Shown in pieces: positions 1-9,738 of a DNA stretch of 64,000 bases (its first letter is position 1; each line of letters starts with the position of its first letter). Below the pieces are notes generated by a model. It was given only the letters and a program-made list of their open reading frames with translations, was not told the DNA's origin and did no database searches. A program made the translations under genes and the position numbers. The DNA is from JALZKA01 sp963734015 (GTDB lineage: Bacteria; Actinomycetota; Thermoleophilia; Solirubrobacterales; 70-9): assembly GCA_963734015.1 (NCBI GenBank), contig CAVTFG010000005.1, forward strand, positions 1 to 64,000, given 5' to 3'.

Positions 1-85
1 ACTGAGAATCCGGCGTCCTAGTCCCCTAGACGATAGCGGCAGGGTCGCTCGATGTTAGCAACGGATCAGGGCCGTTTTCGGCTCG

Positions 86-988
86 TCAGGAGCCGGTTCG
101 GCGGGTGTGCGAGAGCGTGTAGACCGGCGGCCGGAAGCGGAGCGCGGGGTCATCCGACGCCTCGATTCCGTCGACCAGCCGCATCGGGTCGTAGACGATC
201 CCGTCGTCCGCGTTCTCGTCCACAGCGGCGACCTGGAGGGTGCCCACGGTGACCCGGCGCCGGTCATCGGGCCAGACGTTCGAGGGGTCGTCCGGCTCGT
301 CGCCCGGAGCCGCGATCTGGATCTCGAGGCGCATGCGGACCGGCTCCTCCGCCATTCGCTCCCGCAGCTCGTCGAACAGGTAGTCCCGGCCGCGACGCTT
401 GGCTTCCTCCTTGGCGAGATCCGGTTCGTCAACGGTCGGATGCCAGAAGTAGCGGACCCAGCGCTCTCCACCCTCGGCGTCGAGCCACTTGTACGCGTGG
501 ACGGCGAAGTACCGGCGGGCCGCGAAGCTCGCGCGCCGCTCCAGCGCGGCGTCGGTCTCCCGCTTCGCCTTCAGTGCGCCGGGGTAGCGGGCGACGAACA
601 ACGGGAGCTTCAGGAGGCCCGTGAGGCCGGGCTTCGAGACGCTGAGCGCGGCGAAGAACCCCTCCTGGTCGGGGAACGGGAAGTACGGGAGCGTCTGGGC
701 GAGGATGTCGGTAGCGGTGCCGTCGGGAAGCTGGAAGCTCACTGCAAGCCCGCGGACGTCGGGCACGTAGTCGGGCACCGTCGGATCGCCGCCGCCGTTC
801 GAGAAGCGGACCTTCGCCGGCACCGGCTGCCCACTCATGTGGCCGGCGCGCGTGAGGCTCGCGGCTTCGGGCGTCGCCGTGAAGGTGCCGACGCAATGAA
901 TGCCCTTCGCATGCAGAGCGCGATGCCCGTCGTGGGCGCCGAAGCGCGCGTGGATCTTGTCCATCGCCTGCTCGGACGTCGTCCCCAT
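86..988 (-). CDS. Catalase-family (SrpA-like) haem peroxidase
   Basis: This 300-residue protein looks like the short catalase-related peroxidases, which keep the catalase core but lack the long N- and C-terminal arms of classical catalases (about 480 residues or more). Seen: an H-A-K-G segment followed by G-x-F-T-A-T near residues 25-40, where the family has its distal histidine; a V-R-F-S-N-G-G-G-D-P stretch; the D-V-R-G-L-A-V-S-F block; and a C-terminal P-x-Y-x-L-S-x-x-R-R tail. These enzymes use haem to reduce hydrogen or organic peroxides, usually in the cytoplasm. The start is an ATG. The next gene on this strand is a tRNA, so it is probably transcribed alone. Substrate is not readable from sequence. 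Confidence 0.85.
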   Translation of the reverse strand: MGTTSEQAMDKIHARFGAHDGHRALHAKGIHCVGTFTATPEAASLTRAGHMSGQPVPAKVRFSNGGGDPTVPDYVPDVRGLAVSFQLPDGTATDILAQTLPYFPFPDQEGFFAALSVSKPGLTGLLKLPLFVARYPGALKAKRETDAALERRASFAARRYFAVHAYKWLDAEGGERWVRYFWHPTVDEPDLAKEEAKRRGRDYLFDELRERMAEEPVRMRLEIQIAAPGDEPDDPSNVWPDDRRRVTVGTLQVAAVDENADDGIVYDPMRLVDGIEASDDPALRFRPPVYTLSHTRRTGS

Positions 989-1025
989 GGGACGACCCTA
1001 GTCGCTAATCGGCGGGCGGGAAAGA

Positions 1026-1109
1026 TGCGGCTGAGAGGACTCGAACCTCCACGGGCGTTAGCCCACCGCCACCTGAAGACGGCGCGTCTACCAATTCCGC
1101 CACAGCCGC
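1026..1109 (-). tRNA. tRNA-Leu (anticodon CAG)
   Basis: Read on the minus strand, a 7-bp acceptor stem starting GCGGCTG pairs with CAGCCGC, followed by discriminator A. The D-arm contains AATTGGTAGAC, the anticodon stem is CCGTC/GGCGG around a TTCAGGT loop (anticodon CAG), there is a long variable arm as in class II tRNAs, and a GGTTCGAGTCC T-arm. The 3' CCA is not encoded. Confidence 0.95.
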
Positions 1110-1207
1110 GTGGGCCGCCAAATCTAGCGGGATCGGCCGTCCCGGCCAACGGTCGAACGGTTTGCCCCCCAATGGCGGGGAAAAGAGTTCGAGCGTCTCG
1201 TGCGCCG

Positions 1208-3073
1208 CTACCAGGCGCCGCCGCCCCCGCCGCCCGAGAAGCCGCCGCCCCCGCCCGAGAAGCCGCCGCCTCCCCCGCCGCCCGACGACGATTGCGGTGC
1301 GACCTGGCTCGTGAAGCTCGACGCGAAGCCCTCGAAGCTCGGGGTGACGCCGGAGTGCACCCCGCCCAGATGCGGCACCAGCCAGACTCCGGACGTGGTG
1401 GCCTCCCGCATCACCGGCTCCGGGATCCGGCCGGACGCGATCACCTTCTCGGCCGTTCCGAAGGCGACGGCGTAGACGAGGATCCGGCGCCACAGCTTGA
1501 GCGTCGACGGTGGATCGTCGCTGAGCCGGGGGAAGTCGCGGGTCCAGCGCGAGAACGCGTTCCACTGCGCGTGACGCTCGCGGCTCGCCGGGTCGAGGCG
1601 CTTCAGCCAGGTGGCGGGCAGCAGGTAGATGAACATCATGCCGGCGAGCGTCGCGAAGATCGGGATCGCGACCAGGTGCGTCCGGTCCCAGTACGCGAGC
1701 CCGAGCACGACGTATCCGGCGAACGCCACCAGTGCGAGCGCCGAGCGCGCGCTCGTGAGGTCGCGGTCCCATTTCATCTCGCCCTCCTCGGCGCGATCGA
1801 GCGACTCGCGCACGTTCTCCCACTTCGTCCGCCAGCTCGACGAATGCTGCGGAACGCGCTCCTTCAGCCTGCCGAGGTCGCCGGGCCCCTCCTCCAACAG
1901 GCCGTCGAAGAACTCGAGGGTGTCGCGCTCATAGTCGGTCAGCGCCGTGTCGGCCGGGCGCTCCTCCGGGAGGCTCAGTCGCAGGTCGAGCGCCTCGCCC
2001 TCGCTCGCACGGCCCTCGTAGAAGCCGCGGTCCACCAGGTCGAGCAGGGTCGCCAGCACCAGCCGGTCGTCGAACTTCCCCTCCTCGGCGAGCGCGTAGG
2101 CGAGCGCCGGCGGGATGTCCTCGGGCGGCTCGGAGAGATAACGCGCCACCTGACTCCGCCGGTCCCTGGCCATGATGTAGAGCGCCACCGCGATCCCCAC
2201 GACGAGCGCCGTCCAGATGACCTCCAGCAGCACGATGTTCGCTCCCACGAACCCGGCGAAGGCGTCCACCAAGCCTTCCTCGTCATCGACAGCAGCCTCC
2301 TCGGCACGCACCGCCTCGAGGCCCGAGCCCGTGCGCTCGCTCGCTCCGGCCACCGACGCGAACGCATCGCGCGGGAACACGGCTCGCAGCACCGTCTCCT
2401 CCTGCGGCGGCAACCGCTCGACCTCCACCGACGCGGATCCCGGCGCCAGGTCCGGGTCGACACCGAGCTTGCGCGGCCGAAGCCAAGCCTCGAGCGGCTC
2501 GTCCGAGCCGGCGGCGAGCGCAATCTCGGCGTCGAGGTCATCCAGCCAGAACTCCCACTGGTGTCCCCAAACAGCCCACGGCACGTCGACGACGTCGCCG
2601 TAGGCGCGCGCTGCGCCCGTCACGTCGTACTCGACCTGGAACGTCCGGGTCTCGTCGAGCGCTGTGTAGTGCCAGACGACCCGGAAGCCGCCGATCGGAT
2701 TGCCGTCCTCGTCCGTGAGCGAGAGCTGTTCCGCGCCGAAGGTGCCCGGTCGGTCGTACGAACCCAACTCCGTGTTGCCCCCCGGCGTGTACTGCTCTGC
2801 GTCCTCGGACACGCGAACGTCGTGCGCCCGCAGACCCTCGGCAAGGTGGACGTCGCGATACGCACCCGAGAAATCGCCGCTGAAGTTGAACTCCAGCTGC
2901 TCGGTGACGTGCAGGCTCGCGTCCGGCTGCACCTCGACCCGCACGTCCGCACGCTCCACGCGGTAGTGCTTCGGCTGGGCCGAGAGCGTCACCTGCGAGA
3001 GCCCGTAGAGGATCCCGCCGACGATCGCGAGGATCGCCAGCCGGATGATCACCCGCTTTACGACCGAGCTCAT
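1208..3073 (-). CDS. DUF2207 membrane protein with glycine-rich tail
   Basis: A 621-residue predicted membrane protein. Seen: an N-terminal membrane segment (about residues 8-28); an extracytoplasmic DUF2207-type domain with Y-x-V-E-R-A-D-V near residue 38 and the F-S-G-A-Y-R-D-V block near 70; a second membrane segment near residue 285; a cytoplasmic part; two further hydrophobic segments around 440-490; and a C-terminal run almost entirely of Gly with single Ser/Phe and final A-W. DUF2207 proteins with Gly-rich tails commonly sit beside LemA; their biochemical role is unknown. The ATG overlaps the stop of the lemA-like gene (ATGA), so the pair is translationally coupled. Confidence 0.85.
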   Translation of the reverse strand: MSSVVKRVIIRLAILAIVGGILYGLSQVTLSAQPKHYRVERADVRVEVQPDASLHVTEQLEFNFSGDFSGAYRDVHLAEGLRAHDVRVSEDAEQYTPGGNTELGSYDRPGTFGAEQLSLTDEDGNPIGGFRVVWHYTALDETRTFQVEYDVTGAARAYGDVVDVPWAVWGHQWEFWLDDLDAEIALAAGSDEPLEAWLRPRKLGVDPDLAPGSASVEVERLPPQEETVLRAVFPRDAFASVAGASERTGSGLEAVRAEEAAVDDEEGLVDAFAGFVGANIVLLEVIWTALVVGIAVALYIMARDRRSQVARYLSEPPEDIPPALAYALAEEGKFDDRLVLATLLDLVDRGFYEGRASEGEALDLRLSLPEERPADTALTDYERDTLEFFDGLLEEGPGDLGRLKERVPQHSSSWRTKWENVRESLDRAEEGEMKWDRDLTSARSALALVAFAGYVVLGLAYWDRTHLVAIPIFATLAGMMFIYLLPATWLKRLDPASRERHAQWNAFSRWTRDFPRLSDDPPSTLKLWRRILVYAVAFGTAEKVIASGRIPEPVMREATTSGVWLVPHLGGVHSGVTPSFEGFASSFTSQVAPQSSSGGGGGGGFSGGGGGFSGGGGGGAW

Positions 3074-3648
3074 CCGCTCGATCCCCCGCCGACATCGACC
3101 CGCGGCGCCGCCTCGGCCTCGACCGGCGCGTCGAAGAACTCGCGGCGCTCGAACCTGAACGCTCGGGCGACGACCACCGGCGGGAACACCTGGATCTTCG
3201 TGTTGTACGTCTCGACCGTGTCGTTGTAGACGCGGCGGGTGATCGCGATCTTCTCCTCCACCTCGTTCAGATCGCTTTGGAGGCGGGCGAAGTTCTCGGT
3301 CGCGAGCAGCTGCGGGTAGTCCTCCGCCAAGACCAGCACCCTCCCGACGCCGCCGGCGAGCGTCGCCTCCGCCGAGCCGCGCGGCCCGGGAGCGGCATCG
3401 TTCGCCGCGACCGCCGCGGCTCGCGCGCTGGTCACCTCCTCCAGCGTGGCCCGCTCATGACTCGCGTAGCCCGCGACCGCCGCGGCCAGGCGCGGGACCA
3501 GGTCGTGCCGCATCCGCAACGCGACGTCGATCTGCGACCACGAGTTCTCGCAGGCAAGCCGCAGCTGCACCAGGCGGTTGTAGGTCAGGACGACCCAGAG
3601 CGCGAGCAGAGCTGCGACGGCGACGAGGACGATCACCCCGGCGGACAC
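3070..3648 (-). CDS. lemA: LemA family protein
   Basis: A 192-residue protein with one N-terminal membrane helix (about residues 5-22) followed by the LemA core: Y-N-x-L-V-Q-L-R near 23, the E-N-S-W-S-Q-I-D-V motif near 34, R-H-D-L-V-P-R-L, and the coiled stretch ending R-R-V-Y-N-D-T-V-E-T-Y-N-T-K-I-Q-V-F-P. The start is GTG. LemA proteins are membrane anchored with a helical bundle outside; their role is unresolved. It leads a two-gene unit with the DUF2207 gene, which is the usual pairing. Confidence 0.9.
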   Translation of the reverse strand: MSAGVIVLVAVAALLALWVVLTYNRLVQLRLACENSWSQIDVALRMRHDLVPRLAAAVAGYASHERATLEEVTSARAAAVAANDAAPGPRGSAEATLAGGVGRVLVLAEDYPQLLATENFARLQSDLNEVEEKIAITRRVYNDTVETYNTKIQVFPPVVVARAFRFERREFFDAPVEAEAAPRVDVGGGSSG

Positions 3649-3736
3649 GGCCGCAAGCTATTCGATCCGCCGGTCTGGTCAGATCCGGGCCCGGAAATGG
3701 CTTGCCCTCCGGACCAATGGCTAGCCTTCCGGCACC

Positions 3737-4855
3737 ATGCGGGTAGGTCTCGTCCTCGGCGCGGGGGGAATCCAAGGCGGCGCCTGGCTCACCGGCGGGC
3801 TTCACGCCCTCGCCACCGAGACCGGCTGGGACCCGATGGAGGCGAAGCGGATCGTCGGCACCTCAGCGGGCTCGATGATCGGCTCGATCGTCGCGGCCGG
3901 CACGCCCCTGTGGTTCATGGTCGCCCACTCCGCCGGCGAGTCGATCCCCGGCCTGACCGACGCGCGGGGCCGCCCCGCCGCCGAAGCCGACCGCTCCGCG
4001 GGGGCGGTCTTCCGCCCCGCGAAGGCCTGGCCGCCGATCGGCCCGGGCTCCTGGCCACTCGCGCTGCGCACCGTGTCCCGGCCGCACCGCTATCCGCCGG
4101 CATCGCTCGCCGCCGGCTGGCTACCGCGCGGGTTCATCTCGACCGAGCCGCTGAAGGACATCGTCCGCCGCTCCTCCGGCGAGGGCTGGAGCCCGCACGA
4201 GGGCATGCGGGTCGTCGCCTGCGACTACGCCACCGGCCGCCGCGTCGTCTTTGGCCGCCCCACCTCGCCCAGGGCCGAGCTGGCCGACGCCGTCGCTGCC
4301 TCCTGCGCGATCCCCGGCTTCTACCACCCGGTCGAGATCGACGGCCGCCGCTACGTGGACGGCGGGATGTACTCGACCTCGAACCTGGACATCCTGCGCG
4401 ACGCGCACATGGACGTGGTCATCTGCCTCAACCCGACCTCGTCCCTCCACCCCACCCGCGCCTGGAACCCGCTCGAGTGGGGAGCGCGCGCGATCCGCGG
4501 CGCCACCGGGCGGCGCCTCGGCTCCGAGGCGCGGAAGATGCGCGAGAACGGCGCCGAGGTCGTGCTGATCCAGCCGCTCGCCGACGACCTGCGGGCGATG
4601 GGCTCGAACCTGATGAGCCGCCGCAACCAACACCGAACGCTCGAGGTCGCGATCGAAACCGTCAGGCGCCAGCTGAACGAGCCCGAGAACGCCGAGATCC
4701 TGGCCAAGCTGCCGAAGGCCAGCCGCCGGGAGAAGATCCACCGGCCCGACGGCCCGCCGTCGGACTGGCCGTCGCTGCGAATCGAGGACCTCCGGCCCGG
4801 CTCGCCGCTCTACGCGGCGAACGGCAGCGGCGCGGCGCTGCCCGACCCGGCCTGA
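3737..4855 (+). CDS. Patatin-like phospholipase
   Basis: A 372-residue serine hydrolase of the patatin family. Seen: the oxyanion-hole loop G-A-G-G-I-Q-G-G near residue 8, the nucleophile elbow G-T-S-A-G-S (Ser43), and the D-G-G motif carrying the catalytic Asp in the middle of the protein. The family releases fatty acids from phospholipids or other acyl esters with a Ser-Asp dyad. There is no clear signal peptide, so it is probably cytoplasmic or membrane associated. It stands alone on the plus strand between divergent and convergent neighbours. The ATG start is directly followed by the conserved first beta strand. Confidence 0.88.
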   Translation: MRVGLVLGAGGIQGGAWLTGGLHALATETGWDPMEAKRIVGTSAGSMIGSIVAAGTPLWFMVAHSAGESIPGLTDARGRPAAEADRSAGAVFRPAKAWPPIGPGSWPLALRTVSRPHRYPPASLAAGWLPRGFISTEPLKDIVRRSSGEGWSPHEGMRVVACDYATGRRVVFGRPTSPRAELADAVAASCAIPGFYHPVEIDGRRYVDGGMYSTSNLDILRDAHMDVVICLNPTSSLHPTRAWNPLEWGARAIRGATGRRLGSEARKMRENGAEVVLIQPLADDLRAMGSNLMSRRNQHRTLEVAIETVRRQLNEPENAEILAKLPKASRREKIHRPDGPPSDWPSLRIEDLRPGSPLYAANGSGAALPDPA

Positions 4856-4878
4856 CGACGCCCCCTCCCACCCGCATT

Positions 4879-6294
4879 TCAGCCGGCGATCTGGCGTAGC
4901 GCGGCTCGCGCCGCGTTGTGGCCGTTCATCCCATGTGCGCCGGCGCCCGGCGGCGTCGCCGCGGAGCAGATGTAGACGCCCGGGATCCCGGTCTCGTACG
5001 GATTGGGGCCGAACCGCGGGCGGAACAGAACCTGCGCCGGCGTGTTCGCGCCGGTGATGATGTCGCCGCCGGTTAAGTTCGCGTTCTCGGCCTCGAGCTG
5101 CGCGGGAGTCCGGACCGACGTCCCCACGATCCGCTCGCGCACGCCCGGCGCGAAGCGCTCGATCTGGGCGATCACCGCGTCGGTCGCGTCGCCCTCGTAA
5201 CCGGCCGGCACGTGGGCGTACGACCAGACCGGATGCACATCGCCCGCCGAGCGCTCTGGGTCCGCCAGGTACTGCTGGCCAACCAGCACGAATGGCCGCT
5301 CGGGCATCCGGCCGGCGTTCACGTCGCGCTCCGCCGCGACCGTCTCCTCGAACGTGCCGATCGCGTGCACGGTTCCCGCCCTCGAGCAAGCATCGTTCAC
5401 CCACGGCACCCCGCCCTCCACGGCCAGGTCCACCTTGAACGCCCCGGGGCCGCGGCGGTATCTGCGGTACGCGCGTGCGATCCGCCGCGGCAGCCGGTCG
5501 CCGGCGATGTCGGCCACCGCGGCGGGCGCCAGGTCGAGAACCACCGCATCGGCGTCGCCGAACTCGTCGAGCGATGAGACGCGCACGCCGGTCTCGATCG
5601 CGCCGCCGTGCTCGCGCAGCAGCGAAGCCAGCGCGTCCGTGATCGAACGCGAGCCGCCCGCGGCAACCGCCCAGCCGAAGCTGTGGCACGCGCAGATGAG
5701 CGCCATCCCGACCGAGGAGCTCATCGGCCGGGTCAGCGGGCTGAAGGCGTGCGCCGCAACGCCGCCGAACAGCGCCCGCGCCTGCGGCGTCCGCCAGGCG
5801 CGTGCCAGGAGCGTGGCCGGCAGCGCCGCCGGGATCCCGAACCGCGACAACCGCAGCGGGTGGTCCGGCCAGTGGAGGACGGGCCGGAAGATGTCATCGG
5901 CGAGCTCGCCGAACCCGGCCGAGGGGCGGCCGAAGACCCGCTCCCAGGCGCTCCCGTCGGGGCCGAGGGCCTCCACGGTCGCCTCGATCGAGCGCACCAT
6001 CACGCCGGCGCTGCCGTCGTCAAGCGGATGCGCGAGATCGACCTCGGGCCAGCGCCATTCGAGGCCGTGGCGCTCGAGCCCGAGCGAGTTCAGGAACGGA
6101 GAGCCGACCGCCATCGGATGCACGGCGGAGCAGTGGTCGTGCAGCACGCCTGGGACCGTCAGCTCGCTCGTCTTCGTCCCGCCCCCGATCGCATCCTCGG
6201 CCTCGAGCACCGTGACCCGCACTCCCTCGAGCGCCAGGGTGACGGCGCTCGCGAGGCCGTTGGGGCCCGAGCCGACGACGACCGCGCTTGTCAA
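4879..6294 (-). CDS. FAD-dependent oxidoreductase, phytoene desaturase/CrtI-like fold
   Basis: A 471-residue flavoprotein. The N-terminus has the dinucleotide-binding fold V-V-V-G-S-G-P-N-G-L and then L-E-A-E-D-A-I-G-G-G near residues 30-40; the C-terminus has G-V-Y-I-C-S-A-A-T-P-P-G-A-G-A-H-G-M-N-G, the second FAD contact of phytoene-desaturase/amine-oxidase-like proteins. I chose a TTG start at 6294-6292 because it lies just before the Rossmann fold and overlaps the stop of the upstream DUF3556 gene (TTGA); an upstream in-frame ATG would add 27 unconserved residues inside that gene. The actual substrate (carotenoid, lipid or other) cannot be told. Confidence 0.85.
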   Translation of the reverse strand: MTSAVVVGSGPNGLASAVTLALEGVRVTVLEAEDAIGGGTKTSELTVPGVLHDHCSAVHPMAVGSPFLNSLGLERHGLEWRWPEVDLAHPLDDGSAGVMVRSIEATVEALGPDGSAWERVFGRPSAGFGELADDIFRPVLHWPDHPLRLSRFGIPAALPATLLARAWRTPQARALFGGVAAHAFSPLTRPMSSSVGMALICACHSFGWAVAAGGSRSITDALASLLREHGGAIETGVRVSSLDEFGDADAVVLDLAPAAVADIAGDRLPRRIARAYRRYRRGPGAFKVDLAVEGGVPWVNDACSRAGTVHAIGTFEETVAAERDVNAGRMPERPFVLVGQQYLADPERSAGDVHPVWSYAHVPAGYEGDATDAVIAQIERFAPGVRERIVGTSVRTPAQLEAENANLTGGDIITGANTPAQVLFRPRFGPNPYETGIPGVYICSAATPPGAGAHGMNGHNAARAALRQIAG

Positions 6295-8051
6295 GCGGGG
6301 ACCGGCTCGGGGTCGACGCGCTGCTCGCGGCGCCAGGTGACCTCGGTCGGGAAGTCCCAGCTCTCCTCGAGCCACGGCCCGCGAGCCACCATGTCGGCGA
6401 CGTTTACCCAGCCCTCCTCGATCAGCCCGGACGCCGCGTCGAAGATGCGGTAGCGCTGGCGCTGGATGTGCGCCGGCTGGGACTCGAGCGTGATGACCCG
6501 CACGTCGCCCTCGGCGTAGCCCACCTGTTCCTGCACCGCGGCCAGCAGCTGCTCGTTGTGGAAGTGGCCGTCACCGAAGTTCCAGCCGTTCAACACCCCC
6601 GAGATCAGCTCGCCCTCGCGCACCGCGTAGGCCTCGACGTCGTCCACGGCGTGGGGCAGGAGGCCGTTGAGCGCCCGCCCGTGCGAGTGCATGGCGCGGA
6701 ACGCGAGCCCCTTGTTGAGCAGCAGCTCCGCGGTCTCGCGGTCGTAGAGGGCGGCGAGCTGCTCGACCACGATCGGCGCCACCTTCTGGACCTCGCGGTC
6801 GAGCCTGCCCTCGGCATCGGTTCCTTTTAGAAACAGCCACTGGCTCGTCGCCCAGTTGCCCGCGTAGTAGCGCATCGAGGGCAGGAACGAGATGAGGTCG
6901 GGCCGGAAGTTGCCCAGCACGGGGATCGCGACGCCGAAGACGGCGAGCACCACCATCAGCAACGGGTCGTCGAGCGTCGAGAGCGGCACGGAGCCGTTCT
7001 CGCCGAACAGGAACAGCAGCCCGAAGATCATGAAGAGGTTCCATTCGAGGGGAACGGCGAGCGGGAACGTCGAGGTGATGTGCACGTGGAAGATCACCAT
7101 CCCGATCACGGCCAGCGTGCCGATCACGCCCCCGCTCGAGAGGAGGAGCAGGAGCGGGAGGGAGAACTCCAGGATCGTCCCCGCATGCGCGGCGAGCGCC
7201 GCCTGGCTCGACGGCCGCAGGTCGCTGGGGTGATCCTCGTAGAGGCGCGCCTTCGCCCGGCGCGACCGGTTCCACGGGGTGTTGCTGATCATCACCGAGA
7301 CGACGTACGGGAAATGGCGGTTCAGCTTCGAGGACGCGGCGCCCCACCAGATGCAGACGAAGACGATCTGCGAGGCGACGATCAGGTTGCTGAGGGGGAA
7401 CAGGAAGACCAGGAGCAGGAAGCCGTAGACCTCGATCCGGGCGCCGAGGAACGAGACCTTGTCGCGCAACCCGAGCAGTCCCAGGGCCCCGAGCAGCGCC
7501 GCGATCGCCACGGGATCGAGCCGCCCGCCGGCCAGGCCGGGTACGGCCTCGTCGCCGGCGATGAACAGGTAACCGGCCAAGCCCAGCACCGCCGCGTAGA
7601 GCCCGACGTCCAGCAGCGTCCGGCGCGATCCCGCCGTCATCGGCACCCGGTCGGGCCAGGGCGGCAGGCGGATCGTGCCGGGCCGAAGCCAGTAGAGGAT
7701 CCCGCCGATCATCGGCGAGAACCGGAAGGTGAGCGGCATCGATCCGCAGCCCAACCCGACGACCTCCCAGAGGAGCGTCCAGACCACCAGCTTCTGGAAG
7801 ACGATCGGCTGCGCCCACCAGTCGCCGAACTCGCCGAGGCCGCCGAGGCCCGGCGTCGTCGCCGAGATCGCCAGCGCCGCGCCGAACGAGAAGACGACCA
7901 GCTTGACGAGGTAGAGGAGGTACACGGCGGTGGGCGTGCCGAACCCGTTGATCGCCCAGTCCTGCGCCAGCGGCTTGATCCGGGCCAGATGCGGCCTCGC
8001 CCGCCACTCGTCGACGTCGAACGGGGGTTCTGTGGGGGTGAGGAAGCCCAT
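6291..8051 (-). CDS. DUF3556 polytopic membrane protein
   Basis: A 586-residue membrane protein that resembles the actinobacterial DUF3556 family (function unknown). Seen: an N-terminal soluble segment with W-R-A-R-P-H-L-A-R-I-K-P near residue 15; many hydrophobic helices through residues 40-390, including W-V/T-L-L-W-E-V-V-G-L-G-C-G-S-M-P-L near 95; and a soluble C-terminal domain of about 190 residues with H-F-H-N-E-Q-L-L near 510. Its stop overlaps the start of the CrtI-like oxidoreductase, so the two probably act in one lipid-related pathway. The overlap is seen; the shared pathway is inferred. Confidence 0.75.
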   Translation of the reverse strand: MGFLTPTEPPFDVDEWRARPHLARIKPLAQDWAINGFGTPTAVYLLYLVKLVVFSFGAALAISATTPGLGGLGEFGDWWAQPIVFQKLVVWTLLWEVVGLGCGSMPLTFRFSPMIGGILYWLRPGTIRLPPWPDRVPMTAGSRRTLLDVGLYAAVLGLAGYLFIAGDEAVPGLAGGRLDPVAIAALLGALGLLGLRDKVSFLGARIEVYGFLLLVFLFPLSNLIVASQIVFVCIWWGAASSKLNRHFPYVVSVMISNTPWNRSRRAKARLYEDHPSDLRPSSQAALAAHAGTILEFSLPLLLLLSSGGVIGTLAVIGMVIFHVHITSTFPLAVPLEWNLFMIFGLLFLFGENGSVPLSTLDDPLLMVVLAVFGVAIPVLGNFRPDLISFLPSMRYYAGNWATSQWLFLKGTDAEGRLDREVQKVAPIVVEQLAALYDRETAELLLNKGLAFRAMHSHGRALNGLLPHAVDDVEAYAVREGELISGVLNGWNFGDGHFHNEQLLAAVQEQVGYAEGDVRVITLESQPAHIQRQRYRIFDAASGLIEEGWVNVADMVARGPWLEESWDFPTEVTWRREQRVDPEPVPA

Positions 8052-8248
8052 GAGCCGACCCTGGTCGCGGACTCTATCCCGAGTCCCCGGCTACCGCGGG
8101 CCTCAGCCGCCGCTCGGCCCCGCCGCGCAGTAGGCGTCGCGCGTCGCCCCGTAGCCGGGCAATCCGGCGGCGGCGATCAGGCGGGCGTTCAGCGACCCGC
8201 TCGCGCGCACGCGCCGGTCACCCGGCACCACCCTGCCAAGATTTCCAC

Positions 8249-8885
8249 GTGCCGTTGCCCACCTCGACCCTCGGGAGGATCGCCGCGATCGCCGCCGCGG
8301 CGGTCGTCCTGCTGCTCGTCCTCACCCAGCTGCTCCTGCCCGGCATCGGAGAGGGCGCGATCGAGGATCGGCTCACCGAGGGCGGGGGCGTCGCGGAGGC
8401 CTCGCTGTCGGCGACCCCGGCGGCTCGGCTCCTCTGGGGCAGCGGCGACCGGATCGAGATCTCGGCGATGGGCCTGGATCTCGAGCTGGACGAGACCGAC
8501 CCGGAGGTCTTCAAGGAGCTCGACCGCTTCGGCGACGTCGAGATCGTGGTTTCCTCAAGCCGTGCCGGGCCGGTCGAGCTCGACACGTTCGTCCTGACCC
8601 GCGACGGCGACGGCCCCTACTCGCTCGAGGCGGACGGCGCCACGTCCGCCGCCGATCTTGCCGAGTTCTTCGCCGACGACGCCGTCGCTACCGGGCGCGG
8701 ACATCCTCGGCGGCATCATCAGCGCGACCGGGGTCGGCGGCACGGACCTCGACGTCCAGCTCGACATGGCGCTGACCTCGGACGACGGGCGGATCGAGGT
8801 GACGGAGGGCGAGGGCGAGATCGCCGGCGTGCCCACCGGTCCGCTGGCGGCGGTCGTCACCCAGGCGATCCTGGAGCGGCTGTGA
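8249..8885 (+). CDS. LmeA-like (DUF2993) secreted protein, frameshifted
   Basis: Two reading frames join into one protein of about 211 residues. Residues 1-28 form a hydrophobic signal or anchor, and the rest resembles DUF2993/LmeA lipid-binding proteins, ending G-V-P-T-G-P-L-A-A-V-V-T-Q-A-I-L-E-R-L. The first frame runs to about 8690; the continuation I-L-G-G-I-I-S-A-T-G-V is one base ahead, so one extra base lies near 8685-8697, possibly in the GGG at 8692-8697. The start is GTG. In mycobacteria LmeA is a periplasmic phospholipid-binding protein needed for lipomannan elongation; here that is only a family hint. Confidence 0.65.
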
Positions 8886-8937
8886 GGCGGAGTCGAAGAC
8901 GAAGCCGAGCCCCGGCGTTGTTGAGCCGGCTGATCTC

Positions 8938-9738
8938 ATGAGAGTCACGGCCCGCACCCGAAGCGGCCTCTCGTACGAGGCGGCCGGCGAGGGGCCCGCC
9001 GTGCTGCTCATGCACGCCGGGCTCACCGACCGGCGCATGTGGGATCCCCAGTGGCGGCGCCTGACCGAGAGCTTTTACACGATCCGCTTCGATGCGCGCG
9101 GGTTCGGAGCCTCCGCCGACCCGACGCGGCCCTACACCCTGCACGGCGATGCACTGGACGTCCTGGACGCGCTGGAGGTCGAGCGCGCCGCTTTGGTCGG
9201 CGCCTCGATGGGCGGGGGCGCGGCCCTCGACATGGCGCTGGCCGTGCCGCACAGGGTCTCCGCGCTGGTGACCGTGAACTCGACGCCATCGGGGTGGCAT
9301 CACACGCGGGACATCATGCGCCAGTGGGAGGCCGTCGACGCCGCGTACGACCGCCACGGCGCCGATGCCGCGAACGAGCTGGAGATGAAGATGTGGCTCG
9401 ACGGGCCGCATCGGCCGACCGACGAGGTCGACCGCGACGTGCGCGCCGCCGTCGGCACGGTGAACCGGGTGCTGCTCGAACGTCAGGCGGCGTTCACCGT
9501 CGAGCCGGGCGAGCTGGTGCCGCCGGCGATGGACCGGCTCGGCAGCCTCCGGTGCCCCTCGCTGGTGATCACCAGCGAGCTCGACCAGCCGAGCGTGGTC
9601 GCCGGCGCCTTCGAGCTGGCACGCCAGGCGGGAGCGGAGCACCTCGAGATCGCGGGCGCCGCGCACCTGCCGAACCTCGAGCGCCCGCGCGAGTTCCTGG
9701 CGGCGATCCTGCCCTTCCTCGAGCGGAACGCCGGCTAG
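8938..9738 (+). CDS. Alpha/beta hydrolase
   Basis: A 266-residue hydrolase with the canonical fold. Seen: the H-A-G-L-T-D oxyanion segment near residue 26, R-G-F-G-x-S near 58, the nucleophile elbow G-A-S-M-G-G near 92-97, and the late G-A-A-H-L-P-N-L-E-R-P motif carrying the catalytic His near 245. The family hydrolyses esters, lactones or similar bonds; the substrate is not readable. It follows the LmeA-like gene by about 50 bases on the same strand, and its 3' end overlaps the convergent GMC oxidoreductase gene by 4 bases. Confidence 0.9.
   Translation: MRVTARTRSGLSYEAAGEGPAVLLMHAGLTDRRMWDPQWRRLTESFYTIRFDARGFGASADPTRPYTLHGDALDVLDALEVERAALVGASMGGGAALDMALAVPHRVSALVTVNSTPSGWHHTRDIMRQWEAVDAAYDRHGADAANELEMKMWLDGPHRPTDEVDRDVRAAVGTVNRVLLERQAAFTVEPGELVPPAMDRLGSLRCPSLVITSELDQPSVVAGAFELARQAGAEHLEIAGAAHLPNLERPREFLAAILPFLERNAG

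Noticed and set aside
1200..1290. Simple GC-rich repeat
   Set aside because: It is the coding sequence of the Gly-rich tail of the DUF2207 protein.
8103..8228. Minus-strand 41-codon frame with coding-like composition between the DUF3556 and LmeA-like genes
   Set aside because: It starts at GTG without a good Shine-Dalgarno, matches no family I know, and could be chance in GC-rich DNA.
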